From positions 32,244,554-32,308,553 of the forward strand of contig NC_092562.1 in assembly GCF_037975245.1 (NCBI RefSeq): a DNA stretch of 64,000 nt. Reading direction: 5' to 3'. This document shows positions 30,101 through 45,000 of the stretch, piece after piece. The DNA is from Apostichopus japonicus. Its lineage: Eukaryota; Echinodermata; Holothuroidea; Aspidochirotida; Stichopodidae. Under the pieces are notes generated by a model. It saw only the letters and a list, made by a program, of their open reading frames with translations, had not been told where the DNA came from and did no database searches. A program made the position numbers and the translations under genes. Position 1 is the stretch's first letter. Every line of letters begins with the position of its first letter.

Positions 30101-33100
30101 ACCTGCCATCATGTTATAGGATCAATACACTACTAAACCTATCATATGTGGGTGTTTCTTTTTTTATAGGGGCCACTACTAATATCTGGAGATTACCTAA
30201 CATTTCCCTAATTAATTAGCTGCTAGTACTAATCCAGATAAGTTGATCCATGATAAGTTATTCATATGGTTCAAGTGAACATAAATATTAACATTATTAA
30301 TAGTTCACATGTTTTAGACGGGCTGGTAGCCACAAACATGTTGTGGTGTCTCCACAATTTATAGCAAATAAGTGTGACAAATATTCTACAAAAATTATAA
30401 AGCTTGTAGCACCTATTCTTTAACATCATATTAACCATTATTTTTATTCAAATGATAAATAAAACTCATATAAACCATACTACACTAAACTTCCAGGTGT
30501 GTGATTTGTTCTCTTTATTTTTGGCACACTGCCACTTTAAACTGAAAACGTAACATTTAGTGTCCCACGAAGTTACGTATGCAGACGCGATTTTGTGTTA
30601 TAATAATCCAAATATTAAATATGGTTGATCAACTTACTATGCCCTACATATATTTGCAGGTACACAAAACTAATTCAGAATAACGATCAATATCATGCTG
30701 TGTTCAGTTCATAATTTATGGCCAGATTAATTTTTGTAAGAAACATGTTGTGTCCAGTCAGATAGTTACGTTTTCACTAGTAAGACTCACACGGTGGTCG
30801 CTATGAACATATTAGCGTATTGAAAAAACATACGACAGTAAGGCCATATAAGGCGGGAACGTGGCGACAACAAATTGAGCCTCTGTTTAGGAAACTTAAG
30901 AAAGGTAATCTATATTGTGATTTGTGTCCATCTCGTTACGCTTTTATAAATGTTACGTTTCTAGACATGAAACAATAACATAATATATATGAATAATATA
31001 TATATTTTATGATTGTTAGAGCGAACAATTAATTGTTGTCTATATTATCATACATCGGATAAAAGTACGTCGTTCGCATCGTAATACACCTGGCAAAACG
31101 AATCACAAGTTGGCAAGATCTGATTTGGAAACCACGCAATGTTGTGTCCAGAATTACGTTGGCTTGAATTACATTTACAGACAAATATTTTACCTACGTG
31201 AGTACTTTAGTGCTTCATATATCGTTATTATACCGTATTTATTTGTTTATTTTGTAATAAGTTGCACTTGATACTTATTTGCGAGTAATCTAAATGGATT
31301 TATTAAAATTTCATTCAATACGTAACCATGAGACCCAAAAGTATGTGGTGTCTCGGCATGCATTTACATTAGTTAGGCCCGCGTTAGTTACGTTAGCTTC
31401 ACGTTAATTATTATTAGCGTAGGCCTATGGCCATACCATTTTATCACATGGTACGGTATGTAGGGTTGATGCTAACTTTTATTGGAGGGGGAATTGTCCC
31501 CCATTACATGCGATAAAAAAGAGATATCCTCTGAATTCATACTTGATCCTAGCCTAGCCTATGCCCACAACGTTGTAGGTATAGCCTAGGCTAGTTAGAC
31601 TAAGATTCTTTAATTTTTTTTGGGGGGGGGGGGAATTGGTCAGTCCCGCTGCTGTGCAGTATAAACAAACCAGCCTAGCCCTAGCTACATGTATGTTAGA
31701 TAAGTTAGATAAGATATTTAAAATAGTTGCCATAGGCTAGGCCTATATATTGTCCAATTTTGTTTTGCATCATCACTATCAACTATCACAGTAGGCTAGG
31801 CTTATAGGTTACCAGCCTGTTCTTATATATATTACTCTTAGTCTGACCCTGGGGCCTGGGCCTTCATTTCCACAAAATGTGCCCGGTTATAAAAAAAAAT
31901 GGTATATTGTGGCCGAAGGCTCTGTCCAAATTTTTGTTGCATCGATCGTATACATGTTATCCTAGTCCGACACTACATTGTCGCATTATCGTTGGGTTCT
32001 TTTTCCATATTCAGTATGGCGCCTATCGCCTCGGGGTTGGTGTGGTAAAAGGTTGACTACAAAAATTACCAAACAAAAAGAAGTTGATTTCAATGTTTTA
32101 TTCGCTCCATGTTCAATAAGTAATCAACTCAAAAATTTATTTGGACAGATTATACAAAAAATTACAGCAGGCTACTACCTGTATAAAAGATTATTTCCAT
32201 TATATTATATTTTAGTGTTTTAAAAATAAAGTTTAGAAGTAAGAAAGGAATTTTGATTGTGCTTGATTTGCTCAAGGAATTGTGTTTAGTGCACCAGGCC
32301 GGGCAGTAGTCATGGGGGGGCTAACTGTTTCCCACCCCCCCACCCTAGAAAATGTTGGATACTGTGCCTATCTGTTCTAATTCCCTTTGCTGTTTACTTC
32401 CAGCATACAGTACATGATTTGGAATTGTCAGCAGTGGGCATGGTATTCCAGCTACTTCATCCACCAGTCCAGAGGGAAACTTGCCTAATGTTGCTCAACC
32501 ATGCCATCCGGAGTGTATCCTTTATACATTTGTTTTCATTCTTGGCATCATATCCGATTTGAAGTGTGTGTGTGTGGGGGGGGGGGGGGGAGGATAGCCC
32601 ACCATTCCAAAAAATTAGTGTGTACAATATTTAGAGTCCATGGAGACGACCAGGGTTCATGCCGATGTTCATATAACTTGATCATTAAATTGTATTTTGA
32701 TTTTATATTAAGTATTTTAAAGTTCACGAACAATCCATAATCTTTAATTAATAACTACAGTAGATGATGATACTTCAACGGCACATCCTGAGGGAAACAT
32801 GTCACCATTGCCCGAAGCTGCCGAACCACGCCATCCGCAGTGTATCCTTAATATATTTTATTGTTATAGTATTCATTTCAGTTTCAGACCTATCAGTAAG
32901 TAATACGTACTACAGTAGTGCAGTGAAGTTGCAGTTTTCCTTCCCACAATCCCAGTGAATTAACTACATCCACCCCAGTTGACTGCATTCACTACACATT
33001 TTTTTTAAACCATATTACCATATCTTAAATATCCTTGACATAACATTCAGCTGTTCCTCTGCACAATACGTTGACTTGTGGGCAGTGGGTGGCTGTAATA

Positions 33101-36028
33101 TATGATGAAGAGTGGTGGCCAGGTATTATCACGGATGTTGATAACGGATCCTGTTCTACAGTATCACTTTCATGAAACCCACTGGCTCCTACAATAAATT
33201 TATTTGGCCGGAGAAGGAGGAAACAGACCTTGTGTCTTCAGATTCAATATTAACAGGTCTTGATGATCCTCCTGTACCGATAAGTCGCCGTCACTTTCCT
33301 TCAAACTCAGTACAAGCAAAGGATGTCACTAACAAATGAGAATGGTTCTAACACAATAAGTTTATGCAGTTTCTTGCAGGATTTTATCCAATGCCTAGGA
33401 CAGCTATGGCATCGTGATCAACATTATTAATACTTTTTTTCATGTTTCACCATTCTAGGATCTATTAACACATTGTTCCTTCCTTCCTTATGTTCACGTT
33501 ACAATTTGAATGCTTTTCTTCATGCATTATGAACAATTTGTTACTGGTTTATTTGTGGTTTATAATGAACTAACAACCTTAACGATGCCATAACTGTTTC
33601 GATCCATAAAGGTTAGTATGTTATGGAGACGGCTATAATTTACGATCTCCTGCTTGATGATGCCAAGCAGAAATGTATTATTTACATTCATCAGCTAGGC
33701 TAACCATAGCATTGTTGTCTCAATTGCATGCAAACAAATTTGAAATTGGCCGAACAATGCAAATGAAAAAAACAACAAGAAATTAATTAATAAAGTGATT
33801 AGTGAATAATTATTTGCAAAATTCATATATGTTATTAAATGAAACAGATGAACATGAATGAAATTAAATGTAATGAAATGACTCAATTTGGATCTTGAAA
33901 ATTTAAATGAATCTATCCAGTACTGGTATTGAATGGGAACAATTGAGGAAATTATTATATGGAGTTTTTTATATCGCATTTATTGTACACTAATTTTGTT
34001 TACCATCCATTTATGCGGTTGAATATTAGCGAATCACATTTATTTGTACATATGATTGGAGTTGAACATACATTGTTATTTTGTTGTGTTAATCTGTACT
34101 ATATATAAAGTTTAACATGACAGCACAGTTCTCTGATCAGCCTCTTTGTTTCATTCCTTGTCCTTCTCTTTTATCATTCATTTGGGGAAACATAAATTAT
34201 GGGATTACAGTAGAATTAATTGTAAATCAGCTTGATAGCATTGCTTTCTTGCAGAAAACGCACAGACAATACAGTACCTTTAGAAGTAAAGGAAAGATAA
34301 TATAATATGCAGCAACATTATCAATATAAAAACTCAACAAACTACATATATAACTGAGATACCTGTAAGCCTATGTCGATGTAACAGGGACACCAAAATA
34401 TTGGTGTCCCGTTACACGTTCGGCATTGTTCATTTGGCCACTGGTATATTTGTTGATGTATTCTGAATTAGCTGTATGTCAATATCAGAGGGAATTAGAT
34501 CATTATTTTATAATATGGAAACACATTTTAAGTGAGTATGAAGGATTGACAACATCACAGAAAAAAAAATCACTTTCACAGTTGCCAAATATCCAGAATT
34601 TGTAACGTGTGAAAAATAAATCAAGAATTACTAAAATATTATAGTTGTGCATGACAATAACTGATGTCTTGGATTATGACCATGTTTAATACCTAAGTTA
34701 AAATAAATAATATAACAGTGTATGCTGATTTTACTATGAATGACATAGATGAATGTATAATGTTTGGTGTCCCTGTTACACGTGATATTTTGGATATTGT
34801 CTTATGACTTTACCTATACTATTTGCATTGCAAGCTAGCTATAAGCAAAATGTTTTTTTTAGTTGGCTTTGCATTTGTTGTAGTACACATGCATGCCATT
34901 ATCATTGTGATATCACATATTTGAAAATTTTAAGCCTATGTCACAAGTTGGCACCCATATTAAAATAAACACCCACGTATCAAATAGCCACCAAGCAGAG
35001 GTAATGATACAGGATAGATTGTGTACAGGGATGAATACATCGCTACCTGCCATCATGTTATAGGATCAATACACTACTAAACCTATCACATGTATCAAAT
35101 AGCCACCAAGCAGAGGTAATAATACAGGATAGATTGAATTTGTACAGGGCTGAATACATCGCTACCTGCCATCATGTTATAGGATCAATACACACTACTA
35201 AACCTATCACATGTATCAAATAGCCACCAAGCAGAGGTAATAATACAGGATAGATTGAATTTGTACAGGGCTGAATACATCGCTACCTGCCATCATGTTA
35301 TAGGATCAATACACACTACTAAACCTATCACATGTATCAAATAGCCACCAAGCAGAGGTAATGATACAGGATAGATTGTGTACAGGGATGAATACATCGC
35401 TACCTGCCATCATGTTATAGGATCAATACACTACTAAACCTATCACATGTATCAAATAGCCACCAAGCAGAGTAATAATACAGGATAGATTGAATTTGTA
35501 CAGGGATGAATACATCGCTACCTGCCATCATGTTATAGGATCAATACACTACTAAACCTATCATATGTATCAAATAGCCACCAAGCAGAGTAATAATACA
35601 GGATAGATTGAATTTGTACAGGGATGAATACATCGCTACCTGCCATCATGTTATAGGATCAATACACTACTAAACCTATCACATGTATCAAATAGCCACC
35701 AAGCAGAGGTAATAATACAGGATAGATTTAATTTGTACAGGGCTGAATACATCGCTACCTGCCATCATGTTATAGGATCAATACACTACTAAACCTATCA
35801 CATGTATCAAATAGCCACCAAGCAGAGGTAATAATACAGGATACTGTAGATTGAATTTGTACAGGGATGAATACATCGCTACCTGCCATCATGTTAAAGG
35901 ATATTTGTTCCAACTACTTTCCTGTGATTTGATTGGCTTATAGTCCACAACTGTCTGAAAGCATTTCATTACACGCAGCTATATGCCACAGCTTCAGTAT
36001 TACATTGCTTAGAGGAAACAGCTAATAG

Positions 36029-36061
<33 letters not shown>

Positions 36062-39000
36062 ATTATTATTATTAGTAAACAGCTGATCCCATCAAAATAT
36101 GTGCGAATCAAAATGTTAGATCATTTTGCCAGTTTTGACACCAAACATGAAATGCTACTGTCATCAGCAATTTCAAGTTCGTAGGAATTTGTATGGAGCA
36201 AACTACATGAAAAGATTAACAACATACAGTACCACTTCTATAACTTTCAAGAATCAACTGGGTGTTCACACATGAACACTCTGTCAATCTGCACATTTCC
36301 CATGATCATAATAGTGAGTGGCTGTAGGCCATTTCCAAAGCCAACAATGGCACAAGGTTCCTGCATCAAAACTGTGAGGATTGAATGATTGTTAAGAAAA
36401 GGTTGCCAAGGTCAATATTCGGTACCAGGAACAAGCTGGTCTGTCTACTTCTTACACTCATTCAGTGTGTGCACTTACTAGACATTATTAACTAAATATT
36501 GTAAAGTATTGATAAAGTCAAGCTACGGTAAACTTGCCAGCTATATACTGAGTGCATGAAAGGTTATGAACTCTTCTACCATCATTGGCAGGCTGTCTGT
36601 TGTGAAATAGATAGGTTATTATATTGTTTATGGAAACAAAATCTGGGGAACAGCAAAACTCAATTCATGTTTTATTTATGATAACATGTTACACTTAGTA
36701 GTTTGTCAGGGTTGACAACACCCAACATGTTTTCACCTTTGACTAAGCACTGAAAGAGCATCCAGTAATCCCAGACAACATTGACCATCTATTTATGAAG
36801 GGATAAAATTGATTATAATTCACATAAAAGCATTGAAAAGAGCCGGTAATTCCAACAGTATATGAACTAGCAGACTGGAGAAAAAATAAGCCCAGTTAAA
36901 AGGCAAGCTTGGATCACTCACTTGATGATCATGTGAGCCTTCCCTATAGACTATACAACATAAAATGGCTAATAGTAATACCGACTTTATGTTCTTATCA
37001 CAATAGTCAACGGAATTTACGAATGACTGTAGCTTAGAAAAACCTTGACCTCTAATAACTTTGCACACGAAGGTCGCACAGGGGTCAACCCATGGACAAT
37101 TTTGATCGGAAGGTACTGTACACGTCTTTGTGATCCGATAATGGCCTTGAAAATTCAAATAACCAAAGAAACTAATACAGGTCACCGGAGGTCAACCTGC
37201 GGCCAAAGGTCACCTACAGTACCACTCACATATAACTCCGCGTAGACGTATACTCTTCGTTTATCTACGCGATTATACAATGAATATAAACATTTCTGTA
37301 CGCGACGTTCTACGCGGCGTCTATGCTGTGTCTACGCGGCTTAGGGCTTCACTCTAGTTTTGCCACTGAATAGGGATTATAAGTGCGTAAAGACGTTAAA
37401 TCTCATATAATCTGTAAACGTAGGGTGTTCGCAGCCGCTTTACATAGCAGAGCTTCTATAGGTTAGAATAAACTGTGATGAAGAAAAGAGTCGGTAAACT
37501 CAGTTTGCATAGTGTTCAACCGATTAACATAATCGGAATCGGAATCGGTACGAATATTGCATAATCAGAACATAATCGGAATCGGTAAAAATCACGTGGA
37601 ATACCAGTTATGTCATACCGATTATTCAAAATCATATGGAAGGTGAAAATATCATTATTCAAAAACATATGGGAGTTGAAAATATCAACTGATGTATTAG
37701 GTTTGTTCTTTTACTACGAAATATTAAAATAAGACAGATTCGCCCTTGCAAGTGCTAAAAAGACCTCCTAAAGCACAATTACGAGTGCGAAAAAGAAAAA
37801 CGAAATATAAGAAAATCGCCCTCATTATATCAGGTGTCTGTGTAAAATTAATTGTGACATGCGTTTGCTTTAGCTAGGAATTGCAGTTGCAGCGCGAATC
37901 GCGCAAACAGTTTTCACATCCTGCATCAAATTTGAAGCAGTGCGAGAGGGTCGCGCACGATCACCGGGAAGTTCCCGTGGCAAATTACGGCCTGCACGAA
38001 GCAATTTCAGTACCAGCAAAAATAACCTAAAATCCTCACAAATCTCCGACCACATGATAGCCTTACTTCACACTAAGTCAACTGCATGGAAATCTAACCT
38101 TGCCATCTGTTTATTCGCTCTAGTTGTGTCGCAAATAAAAAATAAAAATATCCACGGAAACTGCAATCTTCGACCACATGTTAGCCTAACAACCACACTA
38201 AGTCAATGGGAAATGTAGCCTAACCATCAGTTTGCAACAAAAAAATGCGTAGCTTACTTTACAACTTTATATTTGCTGGAAATCGGCATTTGTTTGGAAG
38301 GTACTGTAAGTGATATGTCTTAAAGAGGGAATGTTATATTTTATATTGGAGTAGTTTCTAGTTATTATTATTTCTTTACATCAATCTGGTATTACATTTT
38401 AGAGTAATTTTAAACAAGATACGATGGTAAAATTTGCTTTTCAGTTTGATTGGCCTAAGCTTACATTTTCTAATTGAACCTGAATGGAGTTAAATAGGTA
38501 ACGAATAGGTATGTTTAACTTCAAATTCGTAACATTTCTATTTGTTCATAAACAGTATAATACTGAAAATAAGTACAAAATAATGTAGGAATGAAGGCAA
38601 TATGTCACTAAAATTTACACTTTGGTAAAGATTGAAGATGGATGGTTTGTCTGAGATACTTTTTGAGATGGATATTTTGAGTAACTATTCTTAACCCATT
38701 TCAAGCCATTAACAGGTGACATTCCCGTCGAGGTGGTTAGGCCATTCGCTCAGCACAGTGCTGACTGGGCAGGATGTCATATTTCCGTATTTTGGAAATT
38801 TAAAAAAAAAAAAAATTGTTTTCTTTCCGAGAAACTCCAGAGGTAATTTGGTTAATACAAAATGATCCCTTAGAGCATTGTATAACTACGAAGCAAAAGG
38901 AAACAGGGGAAAATCACAACAATAATTGTTTCTGTCAAACTTTATTGCCGATTTCGTATAGACGGGATATTTTCTCATTTTCAATCGGTAATCGGTATTT

Positions 39001-42000
39001 TCTGTTATGCATAATCGGTTGAACACTAGTATCGCACCAAGCCCAATTAGTGACTTTCCAAAATATTCAACCACAGAGTTAGCATATACTGTACCTAAGC
39101 GGATAAGAATAAGAGTAACAAAGAAAACAGCGCTACTAGGAGCACAAACGATCCATACAATCAGTGCAAAATTTTAGCAAGGAAACTATATTAATTACAA
39201 ATGTGCCCCAGACTGTTACTATCTATAAAAGTTCCTCCCGTTAGGCATTAAATTGAATGTAGGTAACAATCTATGAGAACTAGGTACAGTAGGCCTTGGC
39301 CAATCCTACCTCTTAGCCTACATGGCAACCACGATAACCTTAAATGAAAAAACAATATTTCGCACTTCCTCCAAAATGCAGTGATAAGAATTAGACCCAG
39401 TGCTTCTTAATACATTGAGATTCCAATTACTAGTCAACAATATTTTCTGGAAAAAAACCTTACGATATTTTTCACAAATATTGATGCTTAGATAAGTGCT
39501 TCTCACAATCAACGAGCCGCCCCGAAATTCGCTCCACTAACGTAAAACTTCTTTATAACATGTGGAAAAAACCTGAGTTTTTACACACATAATTCCCATT
39601 GACATTTGTCACAGAACACAAGTAGGTCATCGACATTCGAACTTTCCTAAGTTCATCGCACCATGGGAAAGACACAACACATTGAACATGATGTTACATT
39701 TTCCCGCCATCTGGACGCTGAGTGTATATTTTGGTGTAATATGCAAATTATTAATGGTACTGTGCTATGCTACACGGTTAAAACTTAACCTATTGCGATA
39801 CACACATTTTGGGAAGCTGTTGTAGAAGTAACTTTTGTATCAAATGTAAAGTACTGTAAGGTACTATAATTTATAAAAGACAGGTTTCTTTTATAGGTGG
39901 TAGGGAAAAGGGGTGTTTCGGTGAACTCGATCTCTTTGTATAGTATTTGGATACTTAAAATGACGATGTACAGTGATGTACATGCAGTTTCTATTTCTCT
40001 TTAAGTAAGCTCTACTTAGCATTTTTATCCTTTGTGGATCTTTGTTGGAATGAAAAAGAAATGTATTGTTTGACACCAGTATTTAACGGTAAGCGTTTTT
40101 TAAATTGTTGACTGAGCTTCAAAATCCATTGTCCAAAAAGTTGGTTTTCATGAAGGCTTTATAAAAACAACATACAGCTAGGGTAGAAAAACGAGAGTTG
40201 TTCTATCCAAATAAAATACATGTTTCTCGTACTGAGATCTGAAAAAAAACGGGCGGCCATTTTTCTTCTTTACATGCGCTGATACTAGTTTGGATGATGT
40301 GGCAACTTTTACAAAATAAGTTTTAAGGATAGTTTAGATTTCTTGTAATCCGAATAGAGACTCGCGAATCAGGAAAAAGATGCGGGTAGACTACTGGATT
40401 ACAATAGCATAACTCCCAACCTTGACGGACATTTTGTTCTCAAATTGCACAATTACTAGTTTTTGTCCCCTAATTGACCTTTGTTGACCTTGGATCACAT
40501 GACCCTTATGTGTGGAAACCATCCCTTACCCCGTTCACAACTGTACTCTCAAAATATCAACCATGTCGGACACTGTCAATGGGAGTTATTGCTTTTTTTT
40601 TAATATTTTGGTTTTTGGCCTCTGACCTTTGGTGACCTTCACAGGCACAGAGGATCTATATACCAAGTTTGAGTTTAGTCCAACTTTCCCTTGTTGAGTT
40701 ACAGTGTACCCAATATTTCAAAATGCATTATGAAAGTCTCTACACTGCCAATGAAAATTATCTCCTTGTTTTCTGTTACAAGCGATTTTGTGTTTGTGTG
40801 TCTATTATGGAATTCAAAGAAAGCCAGCCCATAAACTACTCATGGATACTAACTTGTGGTGTATCTGGAACTTAATTGTATGGCAACATAACAATGGCAT
40901 TAAACCTTATTCTCCTTACCTCAGAGTTCAACTTGAACTCATGGACTACGTCATTGTAGTAAGCTTACCTTTTGTTTAAAAACAATACATACTCAAACAT
41001 CCTGTTTAAGCAGTGGTGTGGCAAATGAAATGGTGGGGTGGAGGGGGGGAAATAATTGTTTCCCTAAAATAAGTGTAGTTAGCTCTAGATTATAGTGTAC
41101 AAAATCAAAGAGAAATGAACAAAATGACTAACATGTAGCACACATATAATGCTGTAGTGTATGCAGTAATGTACAGTAATGTATATAATACAGTAGTGTA
41201 CAGTGTTCAAACGATTAACCTAATCGGAATCGGTACGAATATTGCATAATCAGAACATAATCGGAATTGGTAAAAATTACGTGGAATACCAGTTATGTCA
41301 TACCGATTATTCAAAAACATATGGAAGGTGAAAATATCATTATGCAAAAACATATGGAAGTTGAAAATATCAACTGATGTATTAGGTTTGTTCTATTACT
41401 ACGAAATATTACAATAAGACACCCTCGATACGTCTTTCACAGTGTATACTTTCATCAATTTACGCTGCCAGGGTCGCCGATTTTGCTTCCCTCGTGGTTA
41501 GTGACTTCAGATTTCTTGGCACAGTAAGCATAGCAGCAATACCAATTTTGCGAATGTGCTTGACAGTGTCGGAAATAAGCGGGGCGATGGGCGATTCGCC
41601 CTCGCAAGTGCTAAAAAGCCCTCCTAAAGCACAATTACAAGTGCGAAAAAGAAATATAAGAAAATCGCCCTCGTTATATCAGGTGTCTGTGTAAAATTAA
41701 TTGTGACATGCGTTTGCTTTAGCTAGGAATTGCAGTTGCAGTGCGAATCGCGGAAACAGTTTTCACATCTCTCATCAAATTTGAAGCAGTGCGGGACGGT
41801 CGCGCACAATCACCGGGAAATTCCCGTGGCAAATTAAGGCCTGCACAAAGCAATTTCAGTACCAGCGAAAATAACCTAAAATCCGCACAAATCTCCGACC
41901 ACATGGTAGCCTTACTTCACACTAAGTCAACTGCATGGAAATCTAACCTTGCCATCTGTTTATTCGCTCTAGTTGTGTACTGTCGCAAATAAAAAATAAA

Positions 42001-45000
42001 AATATCCACAGAAACTGCAATCTTCGACCACATGTTAGCCTAACAACCACACTAAGTCAATGGGAAATGTAGCCTAACCATCGGTTTCCAAAAAAAAAAA
42101 AAAACCTTACTTTACAACTTTCCATTTGATGGAAATCGGCATTTGTTTGGAAGGTGATATGTCTTATAGAGGGAATGTTATATTTTATATTGGAGTAGTT
42201 TCTAGTTGTTATTATTTCTTTACATTAATCTGGTATTACATTTTAGAGTAATTTAAAACAAGTTACGATGGTACAATTTGCTTTTCAGTTTGATTGGCCT
42301 AAGCTTACATTTTCTAATTGAACCTGAATGGAGTTAAATAGGTAACGAATAGGTATGTTTAACTTCAAGTTCGTAACATTTCTATTTGTTCATTAACGGT
42401 ATAATACTGAAAATAAGTCCAAATTATTGTCGGAATGTAGGCAATATGTCATTAAAATTTACACTTTGGTAAAGATTGAAGATGAATGGTTTGTCTGAGA
42501 TACTTTTTGAGATGGATATTTTGAGTAACTATTCTTAGCCCATTTTAAGCCATTAACAGGTGACATTCACGTCGAGGTGGTTAGGCCATTCGCTTAGCAC
42601 AGTGCTGACTGGGTAGGATGTCATATTTCCGTATTTTGGAAATTTAAAAAAAACAACTTTTTTTCAGAGGTAATTTGGTACATACAAAATGATACCTTAG
42701 AGCCTTGTATAACAATAATATAACTATAAGGAAACAGGGGAAAATCACAACAATAATTGTTTCTGTCAAACTTTATTGCCGATTTCGTATATACGGGATA
42801 TTTTCTCATTTTCAAATAATCGGAATCGGTACGGTTATGAAAAAAATAATCGGTAATCGGTATTTTCTGTTATGCATAATCGGTTGAACACTAGTAGTGT
42901 ATGTAGTAGTGTGCAGTAATGTATATAATACAGTATTGTATGCAGTAATGTACAGTAATGTATATAATGCAGTAGTGTATGTAGTAATGTACAGTATTGT
43001 ATATAATGCAGTAGTGTATGCAGTAATGTACAGTAATGTATATAATGCAGTAGTGTATGCAGTAATATACAGTAATGTATATAATGCAGTATTGTATGCA
43101 GTAATGTACAGTAATGTATATAATGCAGTAGTGTATGCAGTAATGTACAGTAATGTATATAATGCAGTAGTGTATGTAGTAATGTACAGTAATGTATATA
43201 ATACAGTAGTGTATGTAGTAATGTACAGTAATGTATATAATGCAGTAGTGTATGCAGTAATGTGCAGTAATGTATATAATACAGTAGTGTATGTAGTAAT
43301 GTGCAGTAATGTATATAATGCAGTATTGTATGCAGTAATGTGCAGTAATGTATATAATGCAGTAGTGTATGCAGTAATGTGCAGTAATGTATATAATACA
43401 GTAGTGTATGTAGTAATGTACAGTAATGTATATAATACAGTAGTGTATGTAGTAATGTGCAGTAATGTATATAATACAGTAGTGTATGCAGTAATGTGCA
43501 GTAATGTATATAATGCAGTAGTGTATGCAATAATGTGCAGTAATGTATATAATACAGTAGCAGTGTTCGATTTTTCCGGTATCGCATCGCAAAATGCGAT
43601 CCAAAACGACAAACTTGCGAGACGTTTCCAAATCAGCATCGCACATTGTGCCGATTTGTGCGATACAAATTCCTAGTCAGATTTGGGAGCAAACACTCAA
43701 ACCTTAACTTACGAACTGTCGATCACAATGTAGAAGTTATAATTTATTGAGTTTATACTCAATGTACAACTTATTCACTTGACCGTATAGCGAAAAAAAA
43801 ACCTGAAAAAATATTATCCTACCATAGTTAAGTGTAAAGCAAATAGCCTAACCACCTCGGCGGTTACGGATCTCACGTAACTAAACTCCCTGGCAACGTG
43901 CCAAAAAAATGTTAACAAACAGGTTTTACACAGGGGATGAGCTCACAGTTGTTGGGAAGGTACCTGGGCAAATTCGCAGCACATGTACCGTGGTACAGTA
44001 GTTGGGTATAGGGTTAAACACTGCAGTTGTAAAAATGTACGCAACACATTGTTAGGCAGTCTAGAAACGGGGCTTTGCTGAACGTTGTTTGTTTCATAAT
44101 ATCGGAAGTTTTGTAAGTTGCACTTTTTAAAGATTGAAAGACAGATTAAATCTCTTTTCATTTTATAACATAATATAGCTACTTTAACTTGTCATTTTAA
44201 AATTTTCATCAGTTTCGTGACAATTTAAATAAAAAAGTTGTCAGTATTTTGCATCCTCAACTGCGAATTTTTTCGTCGCCAGACATCGCAAAAAAATGAC
44301 AACAATTTTCGGGGGCTTTCGCCCCCACGATCCCCACGAGGGGTTCTAACCCATAACCCCACCATAGCCCTAAGACGGGCCCCTGGACACCACGTCTTTA
44401 TGCTCGCACGTTACCCGTGCTAGGCAGGCGAACACCGGCGGGAAATCGGCAGTGTGTTCGCGGGAAATTGAACAAGGTTTTCCAACACTGCTGAACTGTG
44501 CAGTTACTGTATGCATCATGTTCAAGGTTTTCACGGAGGCATTTGAGGAAATGAATGGTTAGTACAGTGTATATATGCTGCACTAATGCTGTGTGTAGGC
44601 CAAGGTTCACGAAGGTCATTGGTTATATTCGCGCGCCGTAGACGTGCTTTTAGATGTTACGGAGAGTCAGGTTTCCATGGATATTAATCGAAAATGAATC
44701 TGAGTTTAACTGACGCTAAAGAAATGGATCGTCTTGGGCAGATTAACAAATCATTGCAAGTATAAATAAGTACAGGTAGCTCTGCTGTTAAAAAGAAAAG
44801 TTCAATATCGGTTTGCTGTAATCGGCAATTAGGCAAAATTTTACCGATACCGATATGCTGCCGATATTGCAAATATCGGCCGATACCGATATTGAAAACG
44901 ATTATCGTAGCAACACTAGTATAAATAATAATAATAAACAAACATTTTGTAGTTAATACATTGATCGCCAACATTTGGTCCGTTTTGTGGTAATTTCAAA

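Larger units (their letters stand above)
30148..34976 (+). mobile_element. 4.83-kb DNA transposon with GTGGGTGTTT TIRs, inserted in the 119-bp satellite
   Basis: The left end is GTGGGTGTTT and the right end AAACACCCAC, splitting a satellite unit between CCTATCATAT and GTATCAAATAGC with no duplicated target bases (a 4-bp ATGT/ACGT duplication is the alternative reading). Both ends carry subterminal GTGTCC-spacer-TTACG motifs: 30558, 30746, 30926 and 31143 on the left, and GGTGTCCCGTTACACG and GGTGTCCCTGTTACACG on the right, one of them paired with an inverted copy (34383). A decayed C-terminal coding region is at 33040-33340. The superfamily is not assigned. Confidence 0.8.

Noticed and set aside
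42812-43676. Open frames of 250-275 codons on both strands
   Set aside because: Same satellite; they run into hAT sequence at the ends.
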